From contig QFZU02000025.1 in assembly GCA_003260025.2 (NCBI GenBank), positions 1-64,000 of the forward strand: a DNA stretch of 64,000 nucleotides, read 5' to 3'. The number at the start of each line of letters is the position of its first letter. Positions within the stretch are counted from its first letter, which is position 1. Origin of the DNA: Microbispora triticiradicis. GTDB taxonomy: Bacteria; Actinomycetota; Actinomycetes; Streptosporangiales; Streptosporangiaceae. The notes below the pieces were generated by a model. It worked only from the letters and a program-made list of their open reading frames with translations. It was not told the origin of the DNA and ran no database searches. Below are positions 40,801 to 49,212 of the stretch, piece by piece. A program made the translations under genes and the position numbers.

Positions 40801-42138
40801 GTGACCACGACGGCGAGCCGGAGCCTGTGGCGTGCCCGGGACTTCCGGCGCTACGCCGGCGCCGACGCGATCAGCAAGGTCGGCAGCCAGGTCTCCCTGG
40901 TCGCCCTGCCGCTCACGGCGGCGATCACCCTGCACGCGAGCCCGTTCCAGGTGGGCCTGCTCACCGCCGCGGAGATGCTGGCCTTCCTGCTCGTCGGGCT
41001 GCCCGCCGGAGCCTGGGTCGACCGGATGCCGCGCCGTCCGGTGCTGGTCGCGGCCGACGTGGTCCGCGCGGCGGCGCTGCTGTCGATTCCCGCCGCCGCG
41101 GCGGCCGGCGCGCTCGGACTTCCGCAGATGTACGCGGTGGCCCTGCTGACCGGGTTGTGCACGGTCTTCTTCGACGTGGCGCACCAGAGCTACCTGCCCG
41201 CGATCGTGGGCCCGCGGGGCCTCGCCCGCGGGCACGGCGTGCTGGCCGCGAACGTCTCGGTCGCCGAACTGTCGGGCCCCGCGATCGGCGGCTGGCTGGT
41301 CCAGGCGCTCACCGCGCCCATGGCGGTCGTCGCCGACGCCCTCAGCTACGCCGTCTCCGCGCTGCTGCTCGTCCGCGTACGGACGGACGAGGGGCGAGGG
41401 CGGGCCGGGAGCCCGGGCGAGGGGCGGGGCACAGAGCAGGGCGAAAGGCAGGGCACAGGGCAGGGCGAAAGGCAGGGCACAGGGCAGGGCGAGGGGCGGG
41501 CGGAGGAGCAGGGCGAGGCGGCGCGCGGCGGGTTGCGGTCCGAGATCGCCGAAGGGCTCCGGTTCGTCCTCGGGCAGCCCGTCCTGCGCCGCGTCGCCAT
41601 GGTCGGGGCGCTGACGATGACGTCGTTCGGCCTGTGGTCGGCGACCGTGCCGCTGTACCTCGTCCGTGAGGTCGGCGTGTCCCCGGGCGCGTACGGCACG
41701 CTGCTGTCGGCGGGCGCGGCCGGCGGGGTGTTCGGCGCCTGGCTCGGCCCGAGAGCCGTCGCCCGGATGGGCACGGGCCGGGCCATGTACGCGTCGGCGC
41801 TGGCGGCCACGCTGTTCATCCCTCCGCTCGCGTTCACCGGGGGAGGCGCGCGCCTGCTGATCTTCCCGGCGGCCCTCGCGGCCAGTGGGGTCGCGACGAC
41901 CGTCTTCTCCGTGGCACAGGGGACCTACCGTCAGTCGATCTGCCCTCCGCACCTGCTCGGCCGCCTGAGCGCCACCATGCGGTTCCTCATGTGGGGCCCG
42001 ACGCCGCTCGGCGGCCTGCTGGCGGGCACTCTCGGGCAGCTCGCCGGGGTGCGCGTGGCGTTCTGGACGGCCTGCGGCGCGTACGCGCTCGCCCATCTGC
42101 CGATCCTGCTGGCGCCGGGCATCCGCCGGGTGGGCTGA
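40801..42138 (+). CDS. MFS transporter with Gln/Gly-rich central loop
   Basis: From GTG 40801 the protein is 445 residues with twelve predicted membrane helices. The opening ARDFRRYAGADAISKVGSQVSLVALPLTA and GLPAGAWVDRMPRRPVLV match the EntS/MFS_3-like exporters. The loop between helices 6 and 7 is expanded by a repeat, QGERQGTG twice followed by QGEGRAEEQGEAA, encoded by a tandem DNA repeat. Substrate unknown, likely a drug or siderophore. It is convergent with the TetR gene, three bases apart. Confidence 0.85.
   Translation: MTTTASRSLWRARDFRRYAGADAISKVGSQVSLVALPLTAAITLHASPFQVGLLTAAEMLAFLLVGLPAGAWVDRMPRRPVLVAADVVRAAALLSIPAAAAAGALGLPQMYAVALLTGLCTVFFDVAHQSYLPAIVGPRGLARGHGVLAANVSVAELSGPAIGGWLVQALTAPMAVVADALSYAVSALLLVRVRTDEGRGRAGSPGEGRGTEQGERQGTGQGERQGTGQGEGRAEEQGEAARGGLRSEIAEGLRFVLGQPVLRRVAMVGALTMTSFGLWSATVPLYLVREVGVSPGAYGTLLSAGAAGGVFGAWLGPRAVARMGTGRAMYASALAATLFIPPLAFTGGGARLLIFPAALAASGVATTVFSVAQGTYRQSICPPHLLGRLSATMRFLMWGPTPLGGLLAGTLGQLAGVRVAFWTACGAYALAHLPILLAPGIRRVG
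41437..41490 (+). repeat. 24-bp tandem repeat inside the MFS gene
   Basis: The 24-base unit starting CAGGGCGAAAGGCAGGG occurs exactly twice (41437-41460 and 41461-41484) with partial copies on both sides. 24 is a multiple of three, so copy-number change keeps the frame and only alters the cytoplasmic loop. Confidence 0.85.
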
Positions 42139-42141
42139 GGC

Positions 42142-42891
42142 TCAGCCCGGTTCCGGCTGGTCGTTCCCGGGGTCCGGCTCGCCGATGTAGGAGGCGATGC
42201 CGCGCAGGATGATCTCGACGCCGAGCTCGAACCGGTAGTCGTTCGACTCGTCCACCATGACGTCGGCCAGCTCCACCAGGTTCGGGAACCGGTCCGGCGG
42301 CAGCGAGGAGAAGTAGCTCTGGATCTCCTCGCGCATCTTCTCTGGGGCCGCACCGCCGTTCTCCGGATAGCGGTCCCGCCAGAGGCTCTCCTCCAGCACG
42401 AACCCGTCCATGTACGTCGACAGCAGGTCGCCCGCGATGGCGACGACCTTCCGCGGCAGCCCGGCGGCGGTGAACATCGCCAGCATCCGTTCGACGTGGG
42501 GGAGCAGCTCCGGGGTGAAGGGGACGTGGGCCATCGAGATCTTCGCCATGTCCCGGTGGCTGAGCAGGCGCTGCCTCCCCTGACGGGCGAAGTTCCTGAG
42601 CTGCTCCCGCCACTGCTCGGGATCGGGCTCGGGCAGCTCGTAGCCGTCGAAGAGCCGGTTGTACATCAGCTGCAGCAACTCGTCCTTGTCGCGCACGTGG
42701 ACGTACAGCGCCGAGACGGCGACGTGCAGCTCGGCGGCCACCTGGCGCATGCTCAGCCCGTCGTAGCCCTCCCGGTCGAGGACCGCGTACGCGGCGTCCA
42801 CGATGCGCTCCCGGCTCAGGGGCGCCCTGGGCGGCCTGCGTCGCTTCGGCGGGCGTTCCCACGGCGGCGTCGGCATGTCCGGCTGCGTCAA
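42142..42891 (-). CDS. TetR-family repressor
   Basis: The 249-residue protein has an N-terminal basic leader (KRRRPPRAPLSRERIVDAAYAVLDREGYDGLSMRQVAAELHVAVSALYVHVRDKDELLQLMYNRL) with the TetR helix-turn-helix, and a TetR_C-type ligand domain. TTG 42891 is taken as start because GGGAGG lies six bases ahead; ATG 42876 is the alternative. Divergent from the DHA2 exporter, which it most likely represses together with itself through the palindromes in the 199-base gap. Confidence 0.87.
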   Translation of the reverse strand: MTQPDMPTPPWERPPKRRRPPRAPLSRERIVDAAYAVLDREGYDGLSMRQVAAELHVAVSALYVHVRDKDELLQLMYNRLFDGYELPEPDPEQWREQLRNFARQGRQRLLSHRDMAKISMAHVPFTPELLPHVERMLAMFTAAGLPRKVVAIAGDLLSTYMDGFVLEESLWRDRYPENGGAAPEKMREEIQSYFSSLPPDRFPNLVELADVMVDESNDYRFELGVEIILRGIASYIGEPDPGNDQPEPG

Positions 42892-42959
42892 CGAGAACCT
42901 CCCACTCTCACGCCCATGGTAGTGAACACCGCTTCCGCTCAGCGAACACCGCTCTCCGC

Positions 42960-43072
42960 ACGAGATATATCTTGTGTGCTCGGCGAACGAGATATATCTT
43001 GAGAACAGCGGACTTTGAACTGAACGCCGTTCAATGATAGAACAGCGCTCAGTTGTTGGTGAACACTGTTCA
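42960..43072. promoter_or_regulatory. Two classes of operator-like palindromes at the TetR/exporter gap
   Basis: ACGAGATATATCTTG occurs twice (42960-42974 and 42987-43001), each centred on the palindrome AGATATATCT and spaced 27 bases apart. Downstream are two TGAAC-N3-GTTCA palindromes: TGAACGCCGTTCA (43021-43033) and TGAACACTGTTCA (43060-43072). The second set lies directly ahead of the exporter's ribosome binding site. Confidence 0.75.
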
Positions 43073-43090
43073 GAAACTCAAGGAGGGGTG

Positions 43091-44557
43091 ATGGCGAACA
43101 CCGTCAGCACCGCGGCGTCCGAGGCGCCGGTGGATGAGGCGCCCGCGTACCGGTGGCGCTGGGCCGCTCTCTTCGTGATCCTCGCGGCCGAGATCATGGA
43201 TCTGCTCGACGCGATGGTCACCAACATCGCGGCCCCGAGCATGCGCGCCGACCTGGGCGGATCGGAGTCCGTCATCCAGTGGCTGGGCGCCGCCTACACG
43301 CTGGCCATGGCCGTGGGCCTGATCACCGGCGGCCGGCTGGGCGACATCTTCGGGCGCAAGCGGATGTTCCTGATCGGGGCCGCCGGCTTCACCGCGGGCT
43401 CCCTGCTGTGCGCCGTCGCGCAGTCGCCCGAGATGCTCATCGGCGCCCGGGTGGTGCAGGGCCTGTTCGGCGCGGTCATGCTGCCCCAGGGGCTCGGCAT
43501 GATCAAGGAGATGTTCCCGCCGGCCGAGATGGGCAAGGCGTTCGGCATGTTCGGGCCGATGATGGGCCTGTCCGCCGTGGGCGGCCCGATCCTGGCCGGC
43601 TGGCTCGTGGAGGCCGACTACTGGGGCACCGGCTGGCGCATGATCTTCCTGGTCAACCTGCCGCTCGGCCTCGCCGCGCTGTCCGCCGGTCTGCGCTTCC
43701 TGCCCGAGTCGCGGTCGCCGCACCCGCTGCGGCTCGACCTGGGCGGCGTCGTCCTCGCCTCCCTGGGCGGCTTCCTGGTGATCTACCCCCTCGTGCAGGG
43801 GCGTGAGCACGACTGGCCGGCTTGGGCTTTCGTCATGCTCGCCGCCTCGGTGGTGGTCTTCGCCGCCTTCGGATGGTTCCAGTCCCGCAGGAGCCGTGCG
43901 GGCGGCGACCCGCTGATCGTGCCCAGCCTGTTCCGCAAGCGCGCGTTCACCGGCGGCCTGTTCACCGGGCTGGTGTTCTTCTCCGGCATGGCCGGGTTCA
44001 TGCTGGCGTTCAACCTCTACTGCCAGATCGGGCTGCACTACTCCGCGCTGAAGGCCGGCCTGGTGATGGTCCCGTGGTCCGCCGGCATGATCGTCGGCTT
44101 CGGGGTCGCCCAGCCGCTGCAGAAGCTCGGGCGCCGGCTGCTGCACCTCGGCACGCTGGTCATGACGCTGGGGGTCCTCGGCGTCCTGCTCACGCTGACC
44201 GTCACCGGGACGCAGGTGACCGCCTGGCAGCTCGTCCCCGCCCTGCTGGTGAGCGGGGTCGGCATGGGCATGCTGATGTCGCCGTTCTTCGACATCGTCC
44301 TGGCCGGGGTGGAGGAGCACGAGACCGGCTCGGCCTCCGGCACGATGACCGCGGTCCAGCAGCTGGGCAACGCCTTCGGCGTGGCCCTGCTCGGCACGAT
44401 CTTCTTCGACCTGCTCGGCGACCTGCCCACCGCCGCGAGCTTCGACCAGGCCATGAAGGTCACCCTCTGGGTCGTCGCCGGGATGCTCGTCGTGACGTTC
44501 GCGGTGGCGTTCCTCCTGCCCAGGCACGCCCGCGAGAACGCGGAGGCGACCCACTAG
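43091..44557 (+). CDS. DHA2-family (EmrB/QacA-type) drug exporter
   Basis: AGGAGGGG precedes ATG 43091; the 488-residue protein should have fourteen helices. The family motifs are present: LDAMVTNIAAPSMRADLGGSESVIQWLGAAYTLAMAVGLITGGRLGDIFGRKRMFLIG (motifs D1 and A) and GPILAGWLVEADYWGTGWRMIFLVNLPLGL (motif C region). It is a proton-driven multidrug or antibiotic exporter. The upstream open frame to 43034 crosses an operator and is not used. Regulated by the divergent TetR gene by position. Confidence 0.92.
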   Translation: MANTVSTAASEAPVDEAPAYRWRWAALFVILAAEIMDLLDAMVTNIAAPSMRADLGGSESVIQWLGAAYTLAMAVGLITGGRLGDIFGRKRMFLIGAAGFTAGSLLCAVAQSPEMLIGARVVQGLFGAVMLPQGLGMIKEMFPPAEMGKAFGMFGPMMGLSAVGGPILAGWLVEADYWGTGWRMIFLVNLPLGLAALSAGLRFLPESRSPHPLRLDLGGVVLASLGGFLVIYPLVQGREHDWPAWAFVMLAASVVVFAAFGWFQSRRSRAGGDPLIVPSLFRKRAFTGGLFTGLVFFSGMAGFMLAFNLYCQIGLHYSALKAGLVMVPWSAGMIVGFGVAQPLQKLGRRLLHLGTLVMTLGVLGVLLTLTVTGTQVTAWQLVPALLVSGVGMGMLMSPFFDIVLAGVEEHETGSASGTMTAVQQLGNAFGVALLGTIFFDLLGDLPTAASFDQAMKVTLWVVAGMLVVTFAVAFLLPRHARENAEATH

Positions 44558-44646
44558 CGGGCACGACGGAGTCGCGGGCGGTCATGCCGGAGCGGGGGCT
44601 CGGCGTGACCGCCTTTCCCTGCCACCACGGTCCGGCCGCCGGCGCG

Positions 44647-45291
44647 TCAGCGCGATGCGCCGCCGAGGATCCGGGCGGCGACCTCGGCGGTCGCGGGGCC
44701 GACTCCGAGGGCGAGGGCCTCGCGCAGGTCCTCGACCGTGTCGACGTCCCGGCGCACCGACGCGATCCCGGGCGGGGCCAGCTCCTTGGCCCCCCGCGAG
44801 AGGTGCCGGGCCCGCGACTCGCCGCCGAACCCCGGCCGGAAGGGCACGCCGGGCCGTACGCCGTAGAACGTGGTGCCGACCTCGGCGGCGTCGGGGACGA
44901 ACGCCTGGTCGAACTCCGGCGCGGCCCCGAGCACCGTCTCCAGCTCCGCGGGCCGCAGCGCGGGCAGGTCGGCCTGCAGGGCGCCGACCGCGTCGCCCGG
45001 CGCGAGCCGCACGGCCTTCTCCGCGCCGGTCCGCAGGGCCGTGTTCAGGCCCCGGTCGGGATCGGCCACCACGTGGGCGCCCAGGGCGGCCAGCCGCCGC
45101 GCGGGCAGCGGGTCGGCCGTCACGACCACCACCCGCGCCACGAGGCGGCAGCGCAGCGCCGCCGCCACGGTGTCGAGGGCCACCGCCACCGCCAGGTCGG
45201 CCCGGTACGGCCCCGCCGCGGCGGCGAGCCGGGTCTTGGCCCGGATCAGGGTCTTCACCGGAACCACAATTGACCATCGCACCAGGGGCAT
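44647..45291 (-). CDS. cofC: Phospholactate/PEP guanylyltransferase (F420 biosynthesis)
   Basis: The 214-residue protein starts WSIVVPVKTLIRAKTRLAAAAG, the CofC/FbiD N-terminus, and continues with VVVVTADPLPARRLAALGAHVVADPDRGLNTALRTGAE and GDAVGALQADLPALRPAELETVL. In actinobacteria the enzyme (FbiD) activates phosphoenolpyruvate for coenzyme F420. ATG 45291 gives the right start; the longer frame is antisense of the next gene. Divergent from the acyltransferase gene. It shows that the organism makes F420. Confidence 0.92.
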   Translation of the reverse strand: MPLVRWSIVVPVKTLIRAKTRLAAAAGPYRADLAVAVALDTVAAALRCRLVARVVVVTADPLPARRLAALGAHVVADPDRGLNTALRTGAEKAVRLAPGDAVGALQADLPALRPAELETVLGAAPEFDQAFVPDAAEVGTTFYGVRPGVPFRPGFGGESRARHLSRGAKELAPPGIASVRRDVDTVEDLREALALGVGPATAEVAARILGGASR

Positions 45292-45369
45292 GGTTGTAGC
45301 ATCCCGCCTCGACATCGCGCATGGCCAACCGGGAGACTTGTCCCGGATTCTGGTGATTTTGGAGACCTT

Positions 45370-46179
45370 GTGAGCCACCCCAGCGACCCCGCACCCGACC
45401 CGAGCACTCCCGCACCCCGCGCCGCCGACCCCGGTTCCGGTCGTCCCCAAGGGGTGGTGAGCCGGCGGGCCGGGCGGCCGCCCCGCCGGTGGGAGGCGCT
45501 CGCGGTCGTCGTCGTCAAGCCGATCTCCCGGCTGTTCGTACGGCGGAAGTGGCGCGGCGGGGAGAACATCCCGCGCACGGGAGGGCTGATCATCGCGGCC
45601 AACCACCTGTCGTGGTCCGACCCCGTGCTGCTCGCCCACTACCTCTACAACAACGGGCGGTGGCCGACGATCCTGGCCAAGGCCGGCCTCTTCCGGCTGC
45701 CCGTCCTCGGCCGCGCCGTCAGGCAGCTCCAGGCCATCCCGGTCGAGCGCAACAGCACCGAGGCCACGCGGTCACTCAAGATCGCCGAAGAGCGGCTGCG
45801 GAACGGCGCCTGCATCATGTTCTATCCCGAGGGCACGATCAGCCGCGATCCCGAGATGTGGCCGATGGCGGGCAAGACCGGCGTCGCCCGGCTGGCCCTC
45901 ACGAGCGGCGTGCCGGTCATCCCGATCGCCCACTGGGGCGCCCAGGAGCTGCTGCCGTACGGCGAGAAGAAGCCTCGTCTCCTGCCCCGCACGACCTTCC
46001 ACGTGCTCGCCGGGCCGCCGGTCGACCTGTCCCGGTACGCCGGGCAGCCCCTGCGCGGCTCGGTCCTGCGCGACGCGACCGCGGACATCATGGCGGCCAT
46101 CACCGCCCTGCTCGCCGAGATTCGGGATGAGAAGGCGCCAGAGGTCCCCTATGACCCGAAGAACGACTCCAACGGCTGA
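45370..46179 (+). CDS. plsC: 1-acyl-sn-glycerol-3-phosphate acyltransferase
   Basis: The 269-residue protein has a Pro-rich N-terminus of about 40 residues, then the PlsC core: HLSWSD (catalytic His79 and Asp84), LQAIPVERN, FYPEGTIS and GVPVIPIAHWG. It should place the second acyl chain on lysophosphatidate at the membrane. GTG 45370 is used. gpsA follows 41 bases on, so phospholipid precursor genes are grouped; this order is common in actinomycetes. Confidence 0.88.
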   Translation: MSHPSDPAPDPSTPAPRAADPGSGRPQGVVSRRAGRPPRRWEALAVVVVKPISRLFVRRKWRGGENIPRTGGLIIAANHLSWSDPVLLAHYLYNNGRWPTILAKAGLFRLPVLGRAVRQLQAIPVERNSTEATRSLKIAEERLRNGACIMFYPEGTISRDPEMWPMAGKTGVARLALTSGVPVIPIAHWGAQELLPYGEKKPRLLPRTTFHVLAGPPVDLSRYAGQPLRGSVLRDATADIMAAITALLAEIRDEKAPEVPYDPKNDSNG

Positions 46180-46220
46180 CCGGAGCGTACGGTGAGGGGT
46201 GAGCGCGCGAGGCAAGAGGA

Positions 46221-47240
46221 GTGGTGCGTCCAGTGACCAGGGCGGCTGTGTTTGGTACGGGCTCGTGGGGCACCACGTTCGCGATGATCCTCGCCGAGGC
46301 GGGCACCACTCCGACCCTCTGGGGCAGGCGGGCGCAGATCGTCGACGCGATCAACGAGACCCGGGAGAACCCGGAGTACCTGCCGGGGACGCGGCTGCCC
46401 GACACCCTGCGCGCGACGACCGACCCCGCCGAGGCCATGGACGGCGCGGACTTCGTGGTCCTCGCCATCCCGTCCCAGACGCTGCGCGGCAACCTCCAGG
46501 TGTGGAAGCACCACATCCCGCCCGGGGCCGTGCTGGTCAGCCTGATGAAGGGCGTCGAACTCGGCACCTGCAAGCGGATGAGCGAGGTCGTCTGCGAGGT
46601 GGCGGAGGTGCCGGAGAGCCGGGTGGCCGTGGTCTCCGGGCCCAACCTGGTCCCCGAACTGGCCCGGCGGCAGCCCGCCGCGGCCGTCGTCGCCTGCACC
46701 GACGAGGAGGTGGCGGCCCGGCTGCAGGAGGCGTGCCACCTGCCGTGGTTCCGGACGTACACGAACCCGGACGTGGTCGGCGTCGAACTCGGCGGCGCGG
46801 TCAAGAACGTCATCGCGCTGGCCGTCGGTGTCGCGGCCGGCATGGGCCTGGGCGACAACGTGCGCGCCACGCTCATGACCCGGGGGCTCGCCGAGATCGC
46901 CCGGCTGGGCGCGGCGCTCGGCGCCGACCAGCACACCTTCGCGGGTCTCGCCGGCATGGGCGACCTCGTCGCGACCTGCACCTCGCCGCTGTCGCGCAAC
47001 CGGACCTTCGGCGAGAACCTGGGCCGCGGGATGACGATGGCCGAGGTCGTCGCGGCCACGAAGCAGACCGCCGAGGGCGTCAAGTCGTGTGAGTCGGTGC
47101 TCGAACTGGCCAGGAAGCACGACGTGGAGATGCCGATCACCGAGGTGGTCGTGGGGGTCGTCCACGACGGCATGACCCCCAGAGAGGCCGCCGTGCTGCT
47201 CATGTCCCGCACGCCGAAACCGGAGCGCTACGGCGTCTGA
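46221..47240 (+). CDS. gpsA: Glycerol-3-phosphate dehydrogenase [NAD(P)+]
   Basis: It makes glycerol-3-phosphate for phospholipids. AAVFGTGSWGTTFAMILAEAG is the cofactor motif; KGVELGTCKRMSEVVCE, VSGPNLVPELARRQPAA and GVELGGAVKNVIALAVGVAAGMGLGDN (with the catalytic Lys) are family signatures. Start choice is ambiguous: GTG 46221 lies right against AGAGGAG, while GTG 46233 (MTRAAVFG) is twelve bases away and gives the family's usual N-terminus. Confidence 0.95.
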   Translation: MVRPVTRAAVFGTGSWGTTFAMILAEAGTTPTLWGRRAQIVDAINETRENPEYLPGTRLPDTLRATTDPAEAMDGADFVVLAIPSQTLRGNLQVWKHHIPPGAVLVSLMKGVELGTCKRMSEVVCEVAEVPESRVAVVSGPNLVPELARRQPAAAVVACTDEEVAARLQEACHLPWFRTYTNPDVVGVELGGAVKNVIALAVGVAAGMGLGDNVRATLMTRGLAEIARLGAALGADQHTFAGLAGMGDLVATCTSPLSRNRTFGENLGRGMTMAEVVAATKQTAEGVKSCESVLELARKHDVEMPITEVVVGVVHDGMTPREAAVLLMSRTPKPERYGV

Positions 47241-47313
47241 CCAGCCCTCCGGCTCTCCGCCGCGCGCGGCTGACAAGCCGTTATGCCCCTCGAACACGGT
47301 AGATTCGGGCATC

Positions 47314-48429
47314 ATGAATGAGGATCGCGAGTCCCCGTCACGCGTGCGCGTGGCAGTCGTCTTCGGCGGGCGCAACTCCGAGCACGCCGTCTCGCTGATG
47401 GGCGCGGGCAGCGTGCTGCAGGCCATCGACCGGACGAAGTACGAGGTCGTCCCCATCGGCATCGCCCAGGACGGGCGCTGGGTGCTGGCCTCCGGCAGTC
47501 AGACGTACGCGATCGAGTCGGGCCGCCTCCCCGTCGTGGACGACTCGGGCACGGCGCTCGCGCTGCCCGCGGATTCGGGCGCGCTCGTGGCCCTGGAGCC
47601 CGGCGAGATCCCGCTCCCGCTCGGGCAGGTGGACGTCGTCTTCCCGGTCATGCACGGCCCGTTCGGCGAGGACGGGACCATCCAGGGCCTGCTGGAGATG
47701 GCCGGGGTCCGTTACGTCGGCTCGGGCGTGCTGGCCAGCGCGGTCGGGATGGACAAGGCGTACATGAAGCTCGTCCTGCGCGCCGCCGGCCTGCCGGTCG
47801 GCCCGTTCGTGGTCGTACGGGACCGCGACTGGCGCCTCGACCGCGGCCGGGTGCTGAAGGAGATCGAGGAACTGGGCTGGCCGGTGTTCGTCAAGCCGTC
47901 CAGGGCCGGGTCGTCGCAGGGCATCTCCAAGGCGCACGATCCCGAGTCGCTGGAGCAGGCGATCGAGCGGGCCCGCGAGCACGACCCGAAGGTGCTGGTC
48001 GAGGCCGCCGTCGTCGGCCGCGAGATCGAGTGCGCGGTGCTGGAGTCGCCGGACGGCGCCGCTCCCGAGGCCAGCGTCCCCGGCGAGGTGCTGGTGCGGG
48101 GCGAGCGCGAGTTCTTCGACTTCGAGGCCAAGTATCACCCCGGCCAGATGGAGCTGCGGGCCCCGGCCGACATCCCCGCCGAGGTGGCCGAGACGATCCG
48201 GGCCATGGCGGTGCGCGCGTACGAGGCGCTCAGCTGCGAGGGACTGTCGAGGGTCGACTTCTTCTACACGCCGTCCGGGGAGCTGATCGTCAACGAGATC
48301 AACACCATGCCGGGCTTCACCTCGCTGTCGGTCGCGCCGCAGCTGTGGGCCGCCACCGGGCTGCCGTACGCCGATCTGGTGGACCGCCTGATCCAGCTCG
48401 CCCTGCGCCGCCCCGCCGGGCTGCGCTGA
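47314..48429 (+). CDS. ddl: D-alanine--D-alanine ligase
   Basis: An ATP-grasp enzyme making D-Ala-D-Ala for peptidoglycan. The 371 residues include VAVVFGGRNSEHAVSLMGAGSVLQAI, MHGPFGEDGTIQGLLEMAGVRYVGSGVLASAVGMDKAYMK, FVKPSRAGSSQGISKA and the C-terminal LIVNEINTMPGFTSLSVAPQLW with metal-binding Glu and Asn. No sign of a D-Ala-D-Lac variant: the YxxK region appears normal for Ddl, but ligand specificity was not checked structurally. Confidence 0.96.
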   Translation: MNEDRESPSRVRVAVVFGGRNSEHAVSLMGAGSVLQAIDRTKYEVVPIGIAQDGRWVLASGSQTYAIESGRLPVVDDSGTALALPADSGALVALEPGEIPLPLGQVDVVFPVMHGPFGEDGTIQGLLEMAGVRYVGSGVLASAVGMDKAYMKLVLRAAGLPVGPFVVVRDRDWRLDRGRVLKEIEELGWPVFVKPSRAGSSQGISKAHDPESLEQAIERAREHDPKVLVEAAVVGREIECAVLESPDGAAPEASVPGEVLVRGEREFFDFEAKYHPGQMELRAPADIPAEVAETIRAMAVRAYEALSCEGLSRVDFFYTPSGELIVNEINTMPGFTSLSVAPQLWAATGLPYADLVDRLIQLALRRPAGLR

Positions 48430-48456
48430 CCATGCCGTCCCGACGGCTCGCGCCGG

Positions 48457-48909
48457 CTACTCGGGGACGTTCCGCTTGACCGGCCCGGCGAGATCGACCA
48501 GCACCGCGGCCGGTTGGTGGTTCTTGGCGATGGTGACCTCGACGTACGCCACCCGGTTGACCGAGGTGAACAGCGTCGGCAGCCGGGGATCCTGGAACCA
48601 GCCGACGCCGTTGACGTCGACGACCTCGGCCGTCGGCTCCATCGCGGCAGGCCGGGGCACACCGCAGCGCAGGGCGATCTGGCCGTCGCCCCAGACGGCG
48701 ACGTACGGCGAGGGCGGCTCGGAGCCGGCCCGGCCGAGCCCGTCGAGCGTCTCCGGCAGGGCCGCGCCGAGCCTGCGGCAGGCTGCCGCGGCCTCGCCGG
48801 CGGGCGTGGGCGGCTCCACGTGGACGGTGGACGAGCAGGCCGCGATCAGGACCAGCGTCACCCCCGCCGCGGCCGTGCCCGCCGCCGCGGGCCGCCTCGC
48901 CACGCGCAT
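48457..48909 (-). CDS. DUF3515-family lipoprotein
   Basis: The 150-residue protein has a lipoprotein signal (hydrophobic AAGVTLVLIAAC with the lipobox LIAAC) and then CRRLGAALPETLDGL and IALRCGVPRPAAMEPTAEVVDVNGVGWFQ, the DUF3515 pattern with two Cys in the mature part besides the lipid anchor. It sits at the same place between ddl and thiL in many actinomycetes. Function unknown; exported and anchored to the membrane. Confidence 0.87.
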   Translation of the reverse strand: MRVARRPAAAGTAAAGVTLVLIAACSSTVHVEPPTPAGEAAAACRRLGAALPETLDGLGRAGSEPPSPYVAVWGDGQIALRCGVPRPAAMEPTAEVVDVNGVGWFQDPRLPTLFTSVNRVAYVEVTIAKNHQPAAVLVDLAGPVKRNVPE

Positions 48910-48931
48910 CGTCCCCCCGGTCGGTTCGCGG

Positions 48932-49165
48932 TCAGATGTGGACGATCGGACACGTCAGTGTACGAGTGATGCCCTGCACCGCCTGGATCTGGGCCACCAC
49001 GAGCTTGCCGAGTTCGTCCACGTTGTTGGCCCGGGCGCGGACGATCACGTCGTAGGGGCCGGTGACATCCTCGGCCTGCGTCACCCCAGGGATGGACGAG
49101 ATCTCCTCGGCCACGTTGGCCGCCCTGCCGACCTCGGTCTGGATAAGGATGTAGGCCTGCACCAT
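48932..49165 (-). CDS. Stand-alone Lrp/AsnC ligand-binding domain protein
   Basis: The 77-residue protein is a lone RAM/SMLD domain: MVQAYILIQTEVGRAANVAEEISSIPGVTQAEDVTGPYDVIVRARANNVDELGKLV. It lacks the DNA-binding half of Lrp regulators. Such single-domain proteins bind amino acids and are thought to modulate full-length partners. Divergent from thiL by 47 bases. Confidence 0.9.
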   Translation of the reverse strand: MVQAYILIQTEVGRAANVAEEISSIPGVTQAEDVTGPYDVIVRARANNVDELGKLVVAQIQAVQGITRTLTCPIVHI

Positions 49166-49212
49166 GACGCCCTCCGGGTAGAGATCAGTGCCGGAGCGTA
49201 ACCGTACCTCGG

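Noticed and set aside
43001-43091. Upstream start (43034) for the DHA2 exporter
   Set aside because: It would translate an operator palindrome; ATG 43091 has AGGAGGGG at ideal distance.
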